Assembly: GCA_964350145.1 (NCBI GenBank)
Contig: CAYGJL010000016.1
Span: 1-64,000, forward strand
DNA from: JACDCY01 sp964350145
GTDB taxonomy: Bacteria > Gemmatimonadota > Gemmatimonadetes > Gemmatimonadales > Gemmatimonadaceae
Length of the DNA stretch: 64,000 bases
Reading direction: 5' to 3'
The notes beneath the pieces are model-generated. The model saw nothing but the letters and a program-made list of their open reading frames with translations. It did not search any database and had not been told where the DNA came from. Shown here in pieces: positions 42,915-51,395 of the stretch (position 1 is the first letter of the stretch; each line of letters starts with the position of its first letter). Made by a program: the position numbers and the translations under genes.

Positions 42915-43309
42915 GTCGCAGCTCCTGGGTAGGCCGTCACAAAGCGCGGCACCTCTTCCCCAGCTCGGATGATCCAGACAGTCGCAACGGCCAAAGACGC
43001 GCCATTCGGTCCCCGAAGAATACCACGGACGATGAATTTCTGCCCGAAGATATCCCTCGCTTGAGGCTCGGCATCTTCCGATTGAGCGATATCCAGTAAA
43101 TCCGCTTGGAGAACGGCGACATTGGTCCGTCCATAACCGGCGGTCGCAAAGACCCTCGCCTTGAACCGTCCAACGGGGTGGTCCGGCGATAGCAGATAGT
43201 TCTCGAGCTTCGCGGCATCGATTTCAGCGCGGTTCGCCGAGGGGAGTCTCGTTGTCCGGGTGATGACACGCGCTCCGAGCTGTCGCTTCCCGCGCCCCAC
43301 ACGGCCCAC
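42911..43309 (-). CDS. DUF6883-like protein
   Basis: A 132-residue protein with LPSANRAEIDAAKLENYLL, SPDHPVGRFKARVF, FIVRGILRGPNGA and VATVWIIRAGEEVPRFVTAYP, the layout of DUF6883 domains. GTG at 43309 is used, but typical members begin nearer LPSANRAEID, so the true start may be downstream. It is coupled to the DUF4926 gene (ATGA) and lies at the start of the toxin-antitoxin-rich region. Function unknown. Confidence 0.72.
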   Translation of the reverse strand: MGRVGRGKRQLGARVITRTTRLPSANRAEIDAAKLENYLLSPDHPVGRFKARVFATAGYGRTNVAVLQADLLDIAQSEDAEPQARDIFGQKFIVRGILRGPNGASLAVATVWIIRAGEEVPRFVTAYPGAAT

Positions 43310-43328
43310 ACCGCATGTCTCGCATTCC

Positions 43329-43748
43329 TCAACAGTTGTACGTCCGCTTCATGCGCTGCACCGACTCAGTGACGAGCTCCTGAAGCACCGTGTCGTCCAC
43401 GTCGGCCAGGCGCTTCACGTAGAGACACGACTTCCCCGTCTTGTGCTTTCCCAGCTTGTCGAGCAGCGCCTCATACCGATCGAAGCCGGCCATGATATAG
43501 AGCGTCAGGTTGTCCTTGCGCGGGGAAAAGCCGGTGAGGAACCAGTCGCCCTCCCGGCCGCTGTCGTAGCGATAGTGGTAGCTGCCGAATCCCACCATGC
43601 CTTTCCCCCAGAGCTTCGGCTCGGCCCCGGTGGCGCGCCGCATGATCTCAACCACACGCAAACATTCCTCACGCCGCACGTCGTCCGGAATGGACGCCAG
43701 GAAATCCTGGACGCTGGCATTCGTGGGTCGCGTCTTCATACTAGACAT
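43329..43748 (-). CDS. DUF1801 / YdhG-like protein
   Basis: A 139-residue protein with the DUF1801 pattern: VQDFLASIPDDVRREECLRV, PKLWGKGMVGFGSYHYRY, LTLYIMAGFDRYEALLDKLG and GKSCLYVKRLADVD. The family is widespread, small and cytoplasmic, with no firm function. It diverges from the PIG-L gene with 50 nt between starts. Confidence 0.88.
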   Translation of the reverse strand: MSSMKTRPTNASVQDFLASIPDDVRREECLRVVEIMRRATGAEPKLWGKGMVGFGSYHYRYDSGREGDWFLTGFSPRKDNLTLYIMAGFDRYEALLDKLGKHKTGKSCLYVKRLADVDDTVLQELVTESVQRMKRTYNC

Positions 43749-43798
43749 AATGGCCCCGTAAAGTGGTGAAGCATTCGCACAGCGCTACAATACCTTGC

Positions 43799-44482
43799 AT
43801 GCGCCTAACCATGCATGTCGTAGTGGCCGCCGCGCTAGCCGCGGTCGTCCCGCTCCAAGCTCAGACTCGGGCTCAGTCCACTCAGCCATTGGTCGCCGTG
43901 TTCGCGCACCCCGACGACGAGCGCATCATCGGCCCGCTCCTGTCGCGGCTCGCGCGGGAGGGACGCGAGACCCATCTCGTGATCGCCACCGACGGCGCCA
44001 AGGGCGTTCGCGATTTCGCTCGGATTCCAGCCGGGCCCGAGCTGGGCAGGCTGCGCTCGGCGCTCGTGGCGATCCTCGACTCGCTGGGTCCCGCGGCGAT
44101 CATCACTTTCGGTCCCGAGGGAGGCACTGGTCATCCCGACCACCGGCTCGTGGGAAATGTCGTGACCCAGATCGTGCAGAGCGACGCGCGCCACCTTGAT
44201 GTGGACCTGCTGTACGCGTCGCTGCCGACCGAGCGTCTGCGCACCGCGCCACCGGCGAGGCCCGGCGTGAACGGCACGGCCGAGGCGCTATTGACCGTGC
44301 GCGTGCCGTTCGAGGAGCGCGACCTCGCGGCCGCGCGCGAGGAGTTCGCCTGTCATCGCTCCCAGTACACGCCCGCGGAGATGGACGCGGTCAATCGCTA
44401 CCTGGAGCACGCGTGGAACGGCACGGTGTGGCTGCGTCCGTGGAACGGAGTGTTGCGCGATCCCGGGCTGTTCGTGCCCTGA
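43799..44482 (+). CDS. Secreted short PIG-L-type deacetylase
   Basis: A 227-residue protein with a Sec signal peptide (cleavage near LQAQ, residue 26) and the PIG-L metal motif FAHPDDE, plus GTGHPDHRLVG for the third zinc histidine. Such enzymes remove acetyl groups from N-acetylglucosamine-type sugars. The part between the two motifs is about 40 residues shorter than usual and the YPDG-type region is not seen. The export signal suggests a cell-surface or scavenging role. ATG at 43799 gives a normal signal peptide. Confidence 0.85.
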   Translation: MRLTMHVVVAAALAAVVPLQAQTRAQSTQPLVAVFAHPDDERIIGPLLSRLAREGRETHLVIATDGAKGVRDFARIPAGPELGRLRSALVAILDSLGPAAIITFGPEGGTGHPDHRLVGNVVTQIVQSDARHLDVDLLYASLPTERLRTAPPARPGVNGTAEALLTVRVPFEERDLAAAREEFACHRSQYTPAEMDAVNRYLEHAWNGTVWLRPWNGVLRDPGLFVP

Positions 44483-44503
44483 GGCGCGCTTGGCTGCCAT
44501 CTA

Positions 44504-44839
44504 TCAGTAGATACAGGCATCCAGGATGGACAGCACTTCCTCCAGCGTTTCAGCCGGAGCCCTGCCGATCCGCTTCGCCTTTCTGGACCGGTAGTCGATT
44601 GACTTGACCTGCTCGACCATGATGAACCCGACTACCGCTTCGCCGCCTGGAATCGCCACATGAAAGGGATAATCGCGGCGGGTGCTGGTAATCGGACACG
44701 CGATGCAAAGGCCGGTGTGGCGATTGAACAAGTCGTTGCTGACGACGAGGGCCGGCCGCCGCCCCCGCTGCTCGTGCCCTGACTGGGGGTCGAACGTAAG
44801 AGCGATCAACTCCCCTTTACGGGGAACATGGTCCGCCAC
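44504..44839 (-). CDS. mazF: MazF/PemK-family toxin
   Basis: A 111-residue endoribonuclease toxin: GELIALTFDPQSGHEQRGRR with the catalytic-region Arg, PALVVSNDLFN, CIACPITSTRRDYPFHVAIP and GFIMVEQVKSIDYR. MazF-type toxins cut mRNA or tRNA to stop growth. GTG start directly after the mazE stop. The pair is apparently intact, unlike the second mazEF at 46.4-46.8 kb. Confidence 0.94.
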   Translation of the reverse strand: MADHVPRKGELIALTFDPQSGHEQRGRRPALVVSNDLFNRHTGLCIACPITSTRRDYPFHVAIPGGEAVVGFIMVEQVKSIDYRSRKAKRIGRAPAETLEEVLSILDACIY

Positions 44840-45088
44840 CTACCAGACCTCGCGACCGGCCGGGACTCCCCAGTCGAGCTCCCCGGGCCTGTACCCCCTC
44901 GGAACGCGCCGCACGAGGTCGCGCAGGTCGTGCCCGCCGCGCACACGCCGCACGGGCGTCACGATCAGGGCGCCGTCGTGCACGGCCACAGCGACCGAAT
45001 CGCCCACGTCGATGTCGGCATCGGACAGCAGGGTCTTGCTGATTCGCAGTCCCTGGCTGTTACCCCACTTCTGGATCCTGGTGATCAT
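44840..45088 (-). CDS. mazE: MazE/AbrB-type antitoxin
   Basis: An 82-residue antitoxin: SpoVT/AbrB DNA-binding fold in ITRIQKWGNSQGLRISKTLL, and a C-terminal tail (about 50-82) that would wrap MazF. It is preceded by a well-placed promoter and a palindrome (45101-45140), as expected for autoregulation by the toxin-antitoxin complex. Confidence 0.93.
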   Translation of the reverse strand: MITRIQKWGNSQGLRISKTLLSDADIDVGDSVAVAVHDGALIVTPVRRVRGGHDLRDLVRRVPRGYRPGELDWGVPAGREVW

Positions 45089-45100
45089 GCTACCCCCTTA

Positions 45101-45140
45101 GGGCTATCCGAAGTATAGCCCAGGCAGCGCCCCGGGACAA
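45101..45140 (-). promoter_or_regulatory. Promoter and operator-like palindrome of mazEF
   Basis: On the minus strand TTGTCC (45140-45135), a 17-nt spacer and TATACT (45117-45112) form a good sigma-70-type promoter. The -10 is overlapped by a perfect 7-bp inverted repeat, GGGCTAT (45101-45107) and ATAGCCC (45115-45121), 12 nt before the mazE ATG. The arrangement fits repression by MazE or MazEF. Confidence 0.6.
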
Positions 45141-45297
45141 CTGTTGCATCCTATTGCCGGGCAGGCCTTCGAGCGCAACCCACGTGCGGCGAGCGTCAGC
45201 GTTTGCCCCCCCGGGATGTGTTACCAGAAACCGTCGAAACGATTCCATTGGGCCGCTCGTACGGGTCTCCCATGTAACCCAAGGCGAGGTAGCCGGC

Positions 45298-46074
45298 ATG
45301 GATAGAGTCACGTTCGCGACGTCGTCTGGTTTCGTATGGCTCGCCCTCGGGGTGCACTTTGCCGCCGGGTTGGTCGCCATCGTCGCCGGGGCCACCGCGC
45401 TGGCGGTTGCCAAGGGCGGCCGGCTGCACAAGCAGAGCGGCATGGCGTTCACGTACGCCATGATCGGCCTCGGCCTGACGGCGGCGGGAATCGGCACCTA
45501 CGAAAAGGTACCGAGCCAGGTGTTCGCCGGTCTCCTCGCGGCGTACCTGGTCTTCACCGGGATGACGGCGGTCAAGCCGTTGCCGGGAATCGGTCAACGC
45601 GTCAACGTCGCGCTGATGCTCCTTGCGTTCGGTTACGCCGTGGCGAGTCTGTACGGGGGCGCTGTCGAATGGCTGGACCCGACGGTCGAAGTGGTCGGCC
45701 GACCGCGCGTCGTGCCGCCGCTGGTCATCGGCAGTGTCATACTGCTCGCGGCGATCGGCGACCTGCGCGCGATACGCTCAGGCGGCTTGCGGGGCACGCG
45801 CCGGCTGGCGCGGCACCTGTGGCGCATGTGCTTCGGGCTCTTCATCGCGACGGGCTCGTTCTTCCTCGGACAGATGCGGTTCATCCCCGAGCCCGTGCGT
45901 ATCGTGCCGGTGCTCCTCGTGCTCGCCTTCGCGCCGATCGCGTTTCTCTTCTATTGGATGTGGCGTGTGCGCGTTCGCGGCTGGCGTCCAGCGGTCCCCG
46001 TGGCCTCAGGCCGCGGACTGCAAAGTTCTTCCTACCTCACGCGCATCAGCGCCGAGAGCGAACAAGCCCTTTAG
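45298..46074 (+). CDS. Integral membrane protein, DUF2306-like
   Basis: A 258-residue protein with about seven hydrophobic segments. LHKQSGMAFTYAMIGLG early on and RLARHLWRMCFGLFIATGSFFLGQ late resemble DUF2306-type membrane proteins with conserved histidines in loops. ATG at 45298 follows GAGG with suitable spacing; upstream in-frame sequence lacks membrane character. Its 3' end overlaps the convergent XRE antitoxin gene by about 70 nt. Function unknown. Confidence 0.78.
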   Translation: MDRVTFATSSGFVWLALGVHFAAGLVAIVAGATALAVAKGGRLHKQSGMAFTYAMIGLGLTAAGIGTYEKVPSQVFAGLLAAYLVFTGMTAVKPLPGIGQRVNVALMLLAFGYAVASLYGGAVEWLDPTVEVVGRPRVVPPLVIGSVILLAAIGDLRAIRSGGLRGTRRLARHLWRMCFGLFIATGSFFLGQMRFIPEPVRIVPVLLVLAFAPIAFLFYWMWRVRVRGWRPAVPVASGRGLQSSSYLTRISAESEQAL

Positions 46075-46323
46075 TAATAGATCTACGGAGACCGACAAAT
46101 CGCCGGCTTCCATCTTGGCGACGCGCGACTGACTGGACTTTATCAGCTGTGCCAACTGCTGTTGCGTCAGCTTCTTGGCCTCGCGCCGTGCTCGCAGCGC
46201 GCCACTGAGCGCGAGCTTGGTTTCCACCAGCGCGGCATCCTCGGCGCTGAGCTCCAGGAACTCGGAAGCGCTTCCCACGCGCCAGCCCCGCGCTTCGAGC
46301 TTGTTTCGCTTGGCTTTCTTCAT
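46006..46323 (-). CDS. XRE-family antitoxin-like regulator
   Basis: A 105-residue protein with a helix-turn-helix at about 42-95 (LRARREAKKLTQQQLAQLIKSSQSRVAKMEAG). In layout it resembles HigA-type antitoxins encoded downstream of a RelE/HigB toxin. The gene upstream and overlapping its ATG is only the C-terminal part of such a toxin (46320-46475), so this antitoxin appears orphaned. Confidence 0.85.
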   Translation of the reverse strand: MKKAKRNKLEARGWRVGSASEFLELSAEDAALVETKLALSGALRARREAKKLTQQQLAQLIKSSQSRVAKMEAGDLSVSVDLLLKGLFALGADAREVGRTLQSAA

Positions 46324-46475
46324 TCCTCCTCCTTTACATCCTTGTCGTACTGCGCCAACCGCATTTGGGCGTTCTCGATCACCCGCTTCGGTGTCGCCCT
46401 GGTTTTCTTTGCAAATATTTCAGCTATCACAACCGCGTCGGAGTCGGTCCGATAAATGATCCGCCAGGTGACGTC
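46320..46475 (-). pseudogene. RelE/HigB-type toxin, C-terminal remnant
   Basis: About 50 residues, VTWRIIYRTDSDAVVIAEIF then KKTRATPKRVIENAQMRL, match the C-terminal half of RelE-type toxins that precede XRE antitoxins. The N-terminal half is missing; the reading frame upstream belongs to a mazF remnant in another frame. The stop overlaps the XRE start (ATGA), as in an intact pair. Confidence 0.7.
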
Positions 46476-46704
46476 GATCGACGACGCGGATCTGATCCAG
46501 CACAACCCGGCCGTCGCACCCGCCGAAACGACACTCGATCCAGAACGGTGACGTGTAGCGTCCCGTAGTCAACGGAGCGACGATAAACGTGGGCCAGTAC
46601 GCGTTCATTTCGTCTGGTGAGACGACGACACACGGTCACGTCTTCCGGAGCTCCCTGCCGCGCGTGCGGTTCAGCGCCACGAGATAGACCTCGCCGCGGC
46701 GCAC
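46420..46704 (-). pseudogene. mazF with nonsense mutation at codon 23
   Basis: From GTG at 46704 the frame reads RRGEVYLVALNRTRGRELRK-T, then TGA (46638-46636), then PCVVVSPDEMNAYWPTFIV, APLTT and VVLDQIRVVDRRHL. Intact MazF proteins have RKTRPCVVVSPDEMN here, so the TGA replaces an Arg codon, probably CGA. After VDRRHL the MazF resemblance ends and the DNA is shared with the RelE remnant. Confidence 0.8.
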
Positions 46705-46844
46705 GGCCGCGTGCGGGGAGTAATGACAACGGCGCCGGCACGGGCGCGTATCTCCACTTCATCGGTGAGGCCGGCCTCTTCGAGGAGGGGCTTCGCGATA
46801 CGCACGCCGCGCGAGTTGCCGATCTTCACAAGTCGGGCTTTCAT
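46671..46844 (-). CDS. MazE-like antitoxin with truncated C-terminus
   Basis: A 57-residue protein: KARLVKIGNSRGVRIAKPLL and EEAGLTDEVEIRARAGAVVITP form the AbrB-type DNA-binding domain. The C-terminal part that normally binds MazF is absent; the frame instead runs 34 nt into the mazF remnant. Probably a decaying gene, though its DNA-binding half could still be made. Confidence 0.7.
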   Translation of the reverse strand: MKARLVKIGNSRGVRIAKPLLEEAGLTDEVEIRARAGAVVITPRTRPCAAARSISWR

Positions 46845-46938
46845 GCGGACCAGACTCTCGCTGAGGGATGTGCTTACAATGTAAGCCCCGAGTCCGGCGC
46901 GCCACGCTGCTCTGCCATTCGCGCGAGGCGAAGCCTCT

Positions 46939-48138
46939 TCACACGCCCGGGAGCGCGCCCGCCTCGAGCTGCGCAATGAGCGGAAGGAGCCCAACCGCTT
47001 CCCATGAGCGATTCCGTCTGCTCGAAGAGAGGGGTTGGAGTATCCCCGCGTCCACCAGCTGTTTGATCCCGTCGTAGATCGCCGCCTTCGCGCGGCCGGT
47101 CGCTGCCGTGGCGACAGGACCGGACACGATCGGGTGCGCCGGCAGTACGTCGATTATTGCCCAGGCCGCGGCACCCCGCCTCGGCGCGCCGGCATGCGAG
47201 GCGAGCATGTCCCGCCAATCACGTTGCAGCTGCCGGACCGCCGCCAGATACGTGGCGGCGAGGCGTGTCGCTTCCCATGTTGCCGTGGCAAACTGCTCGA
47301 CCCACCCCGCGACATCATCCCCACGGCATCGCGTGAGTCCACGTATGTAGCGATCCCGCGCGCCGGCGAACATGACGCTTATCGGCGGAAGAAACCGCGG
47401 GGCGAGCCTGCGGCGCCGCAGAATGACGTGCAGCAGAGCACGGCCTGTACGCCCATTACCGTCATGAAAGGGATGAATCGTTTCGAACTGAGCATGTACG
47501 AGCGCCGCTTGAACGAGCGGCGGCAACGTGGTGTCATTGATTGCGCCGGCCAGATCGGCGAGTAATCGGGCGACTTCTTCGGGCGGCGGCGGTATGAAGT
47601 CAGCTCCGCAAGGATTGTAGTCATTGCCGCCGATCCAATTCTGCCGGGTTCGTATCACGCCGGCGACATGGGAATGCGGACCTCCGCCCATGAGTCTGTG
47701 GTGAATGGCGCGAATTTGATCGAGGCCAAACTCGTCGACTGCCGCGGCTTCCTCCATCGCGAGCGACATTGCGTCAATGTTCGCGATCACCTCGAGGGCG
47801 GTGGCGCCGGGCTTGCCGCCGGATTCCGCCTCCGCCTCCGCACGTGCAAGCTCGCGTACTCCGAGTTGAAGACCTTCGACTTTCGACGAGGCGATGGATT
47901 CGGTGCGGAGGAGGAGCCTGGCGAGAGGCGCGAGGGCTGGACCGCCTTCTTCGTTCAGGGAGCGGACAGCGTGCTCGGCGTCCGATACCAGGCCCGCGAG
48001 CGAAGCATCCAGGGCAAGGTCCAGGTTGCTCAGGTCGTCCGGAACGAAGCTTTCGTAGTGGCAGGCCCGTTTATAACGGGCCGGAGCGTCAATCGTGGGG
48101 TTGAACTCCCACGTGCGGCACACAAAGCGTCCTGGCAT
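46939..48138 (-). CDS. Fic-family protein with N-terminal inhibitory helix and winged-helix tail
   Basis: A 399-residue class II Fic protein that transfers AMP or another nucleotide moiety to target proteins. The inhibitory motif SxxxEG is SSKVEG at 84-89; the active site is HPFHDGNGRTGR at 222-233; the flap-like IPPPPEEV region precedes it. The C-terminal 80 residues look like a winged helix (ATGRAKAAIYDGIKQLVDAGIL), so it may bind DNA and control itself. The upstream promoter carries a palindrome (48169-48208). Confidence 0.93.
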   Translation of the reverse strand: MPGRFVCRTWEFNPTIDAPARYKRACHYESFVPDDLSNLDLALDASLAGLVSDAEHAVRSLNEEGGPALAPLARLLLRTESIASSKVEGLQLGVRELARAEAEAESGGKPGATALEVIANIDAMSLAMEEAAAVDEFGLDQIRAIHHRLMGGGPHSHVAGVIRTRQNWIGGNDYNPCGADFIPPPPEEVARLLADLAGAINDTTLPPLVQAALVHAQFETIHPFHDGNGRTGRALLHVILRRRRLAPRFLPPISVMFAGARDRYIRGLTRCRGDDVAGWVEQFATATWEATRLAATYLAAVRQLQRDWRDMLASHAGAPRRGAAAWAIIDVLPAHPIVSGPVATAATGRAKAAIYDGIKQLVDAGILQPLSSSRRNRSWEAVGLLPLIAQLEAGALPGV

Positions 48139-48168
48139 TGGCTTAATCCAAACTAAGGGACCCCCTTC

Positions 48169-48208
48169 TAGTTCAGTTTAACATATAATCTGAACTAACG
48201 TGTGTCCA
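48169..48208 (-). promoter_or_regulatory. Promoter with overlapping palindromic operator upstream of fic
   Basis: On the minus strand TGGACA (48208-48203), a 17-nt spacer and TATGTT (48185-48180) form a plausible promoter. A perfect 8-bp inverted repeat, TAGTTCAG (48169-48176) and CTGAACTA (48190-48197), straddles the -10. It starts 30 nt before the fic ATG. A winged-helix domain in Fic is a candidate binder. Confidence 0.55.
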
Positions 48209-48230
48209 GTAGTCCGGAATACTGCCCGTC

Positions 48231-51089
48231 TTAGTTGTCCAACCGTCCCACCACGTCGTTGATCATGACAGGCGCGCCGAACCCGAGCGCCTCCAGCCGC
48301 TTCGCCTGCGTCGCCGCGTCGCCCACGACCACATAAGTCATCGCACCCGGCCGGACGTACCGGCCCGCGAGATCCCGGACTTGCGCGATGGTCAGCTCAT
48401 CGATCACCGCCTGCTCCCGCTGCGGGTAATCCACCGGCAGCCCGTAGTCCGCGATTGCCGCCAGGTAGTTGAGCTTCGCTGTGGGGGTTTCGAACGTGCG
48501 CGCGCGCCCCTTGGTGAGCGCGCTGCGCGTGACCTCGAGGTCGGCCTCCGTGAAAGTCGGGCCGAACTCGGCGAGGATCTGTTTCACCAGCTCGGCCGCC
48601 TCCAGCGTTACGTTCGCCCTGACGCCGCTCGTAATCTCGAACGTGCCGTGCCGGATCCCGCCGGAGAAGCCTGAGCGAATACCATACGTATAGCCCTTCC
48701 CCTCGCGCAGCTGCTGGGTGAAGCGCGACGCGAAGCCGCCGCCGCCGAGGATGTAGTTCATCGCGGTCGCGGGATAGAAATCCGCGTCGGCCCGCGCGGG
48801 CGCGGGATGGCCGAAGGCGAAGATGGACTGCACCGCGCCGGGCACGTCGTAGAAGTAGATCTTCGAGGCAGCCGGCGCCTGCGGAGCGGGATACGCCGGA
48901 ACGGTCACCGCGCGCCGCTGCCACCTGCTGCCCAGGTCCTGCAGCGCGGCCTGCACGCGCGGCTGCTCCACGGATCCGACGACGCGGAAGCTCGCGACGT
49001 TGGGCGCGAGGTTGTTCGAGTGGAAGCGCTCGAGGTCGTCCATCGTGAGCGCGGCAACCGACGTCTCCGTGCCGAGCGGGTTGCGAGAGAAGATGTGCCC
49101 CTCGCCGAACGTCACGACGTCGAACGCGCGCGCGGCGATCGCGTTGGGCTGAACCTTCCGGCTCTGGATCTGGCTGATCACGGCCGCCTTCTGGAGCGCG
49201 AGTTCTTCCACGTCCCAGCGCGGCTCGAGCAGGATCTCTTCGACGAGGTCTATCGTCTGCTCGAAGTTGCGCGCGAGCGTCCGCCCCGTCACCACGAAAT
49301 GCTCGTTGCGCACGGCGATCGAGATGTCCGCGCCGAGCGATTTCAGCGCGTCCTCGAGCTCGGCGGGCGTCTTTCGCGCCGTGCCGCGCAGCAGCATCCG
49401 CGCGAGGAGATTGGCGGCGCCCGGTTCATTCATGTCGTCGAGCAGCCGTCCGCCCTCGATCGCGAGCTCGAACCGGGCGACCGGAAGCTCGTCGTCCTGG
49501 ATACCGTACACCTTGAGCCCGTTCGCGAGCGCAGCCGTCCATATGGTAGGAACGACCACCGCGGGCTGCGGCCCGCTCGGCGGCTCGACGGTCCGGTCGA
49601 ACGTCGAGGGGGTGCGCGCGTAGGCCGCCTCCGCGCTCGCGTCCACCGCCTGCTCGGCGCCCTGGACGATCGCCTCTTCGGTGACGTTCGCGCGGGTGGA
49701 GCCCTCGAGCGCCAGCTCGACCGCGCCCTTCGGCACGAAGCTCGTCGCGACGTACGGCTTGTCCTTGATGTACGCGCGGTAGACGCGCATCACGTCGTCA
49801 GCGGTCACCCCGCGGATCCTCGCGGCGTCCGTGTCGGCGAAGTCGGGGGTGCCCGCGTACAGGTCGTAGCGCGCGAGGCGCGACGCCTTCCCGAGCACGC
49901 TCCCGATCTGGTCGTAGAAGCGCACCTCACGCGCCGTCTTCGCCCGGTCGAGAGCGGCGGGGTTGATCCCTTCCCTCTCGAATCGCGCGAACCCCTGCTC
50001 GAGCGCGGCGGCGACTCTGTCGAGGTCCACGCCCGCGAACCCGCGCACCTCGAGGTACGACTCACCGGCGAGCTTCGAGTGGTAGCCGAACGCGTTGACC
50101 GCGCTCGTCAGCTTTTGCTCGTCCACGAGCGTAGCGTGCAGCGGAGTTTCCTTGCCGACCGTGAGGAGGTCGAACAGGATCTGGAGCGCGTAGCTGTCCT
50201 GGTGCAGCGCCGGCACCGAGGGCCAGGCGATCGTGAGCTCCGGTAGGCGCGCGAAGTTGTCCTCGTGGAACAGCTTCTTCGTGGCGGGCAGCGTGGCCGG
50301 GCGCGGATCGAGCGCCGGGATGTCGCCGCCGCGCGGGAACTCGCCGAAGTATTTCTCCACCCATCGGCGCGCCTGCGCCGTGTCGAAATCGCCGGCGATC
50401 ACGAGGGCGACGTTGTTCGGCACGTACCAGCGGCGGTAGAAATCCCGCACGTCGGCCAGCGTCGCCGCGTCGAGGTCGGCGAGGGAGCCGATCACTTCCC
50501 AGCTGTACGGGTGTCCCGCCGGGTAGAGGTTCTCCGAGATGACTGTCGAGGTGTGGCCGTAGGGCTGGTTGTCGTACGACTGCCGCTTCTCGTTCTTGAC
50601 GACCTGCTTCTCCTTGGCGAGCACCGGCTCCGTCACCGTGTTGATGAAGAAGCCGATCTTGTCCGCTTCCGCCCAGATCATTTTTTCGAGGGCGTCGTTC
50701 GGGACCGTCTGGAGGTAGTCCGTGATGTCGCGGCTCGTCGAGCCGTTCGCGCCCGACCCGCCGATCCGCGCGCTCATCGCGTCGAGCCCGCCCTTGCCGA
50801 GGTTTTCCGAGTCGAGGAAGAAGAGGTGCTCGAACAGGTGCGCGAACCCCGTGCGCCCCGGCACCTCGCGCGACGAGCCAACGTGCGCGTTGAGCGAGAC
50901 GGCAACCACGGGATCGGAGCGGTCCACGTGGAAGATGACTTTCATGCCGTTGGCGAGGGTGAACTCCTCGACCGGGATGAGCTTGCGGGGGGTCTGCGCG
51001 GTGGCGGTGGGTGCCGTCGGCGGCGTCGTTGAGCAGGCGACGAGAGCAACCGCGGTCGCGGAGAGGAAGAATTTCTGCACTGTCATCAT
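48231..51089 (-). CDS. M16-family zinc metallopeptidase (lipoprotein)
   Basis: A 952-residue two-module M16 peptidase. The N-terminus is a lipoprotein signal (lipobox ALVAC, Cys19). The first module has the inverted zinc motif HLFEH at 84-88 with the further Glu in the KEKQVVKNEKRQ region; the second module lacks HxxEH, as is normal for the inactive half. Such enzymes degrade peptides at the cell surface or periplasm. Pro/Thr-rich linker after the lipid anchor. Confidence 0.94.
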   Translation of the reverse strand: MMTVQKFFLSATAVALVACSTTPPTAPTATAQTPRKLIPVEEFTLANGMKVIFHVDRSDPVVAVSLNAHVGSSREVPGRTGFAHLFEHLFFLDSENLGKGGLDAMSARIGGSGANGSTSRDITDYLQTVPNDALEKMIWAEADKIGFFINTVTEPVLAKEKQVVKNEKRQSYDNQPYGHTSTVISENLYPAGHPYSWEVIGSLADLDAATLADVRDFYRRWYVPNNVALVIAGDFDTAQARRWVEKYFGEFPRGGDIPALDPRPATLPATKKLFHEDNFARLPELTIAWPSVPALHQDSYALQILFDLLTVGKETPLHATLVDEQKLTSAVNAFGYHSKLAGESYLEVRGFAGVDLDRVAAALEQGFARFEREGINPAALDRAKTAREVRFYDQIGSVLGKASRLARYDLYAGTPDFADTDAARIRGVTADDVMRVYRAYIKDKPYVATSFVPKGAVELALEGSTRANVTEEAIVQGAEQAVDASAEAAYARTPSTFDRTVEPPSGPQPAVVVPTIWTAALANGLKVYGIQDDELPVARFELAIEGGRLLDDMNEPGAANLLARMLLRGTARKTPAELEDALKSLGADISIAVRNEHFVVTGRTLARNFEQTIDLVEEILLEPRWDVEELALQKAAVISQIQSRKVQPNAIAARAFDVVTFGEGHIFSRNPLGTETSVAALTMDDLERFHSNNLAPNVASFRVVGSVEQPRVQAALQDLGSRWQRRAVTVPAYPAPQAPAASKIYFYDVPGAVQSIFAFGHPAPARADADFYPATAMNYILGGGGFASRFTQQLREGKGYTYGIRSGFSGGIRHGTFEITSGVRANVTLEAAELVKQILAEFGPTFTEADLEVTRSALTKGRARTFETPTAKLNYLAAIADYGLPVDYPQREQAVIDELTIAQVRDLAGRYVRPGAMTYVVVGDAATQAKRLEALGFGAPVMINDVVGRLDN

Positions 51090-51133
51090 GATGTCGGTTC
51101 GAGCCGAAAGTTTACGGAGACAGCACTGCCTCG

Positions 51134-51340
51134 TTATGCAGCGGGCGCTCCGAACTCTTCGAGGTTGACCCGAGGGAACGCCGCGACCCTGGCAGCATGC
51201 TCTATCGTCATGCCGACGAGATTGCCGCTCTTGTCGAGATCTATATACACGTTCTCCGAGATCTCCCGGGTTTCCTCGACTGGCTGCGAGGAGAACTCCA
51301 GAAGGGCGGTATCCGTGTCCTTGAAGTACTTGACGTTCAT
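51134..51340 (-). CDS. DUF2283 protein
   Basis: A 68-residue protein matching DUF2283: MNVKYFKDTDTALLEFSSQP, REISENVYIDLDKSGNLVGM and TIEHAA. Members are small, often near toxin-antitoxin genes, and some act as antitoxins; the role here is unknown. No toxin is directly adjacent. A broken relative lies at 54252-54410. Confidence 0.88.
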   Translation of the reverse strand: MNVKYFKDTDTALLEFSSQPVEETREISENVYIDLDKSGNLVGMTIEHAARVAAFPRVNLEEFGAPAA

Positions 51341-51395
51341 GGCTGAAATCTATGGTCGAACAAGGAGTTATAAACCTCCCTTACAGCGGACGTGG

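Noticed and set aside
42937..43332. Second minus-strand frame overlapping the DUF6883 gene
   Set aside because: It is out of frame with the recognisable DUF6883 pattern and has no coupling to the DUF4926 gene.
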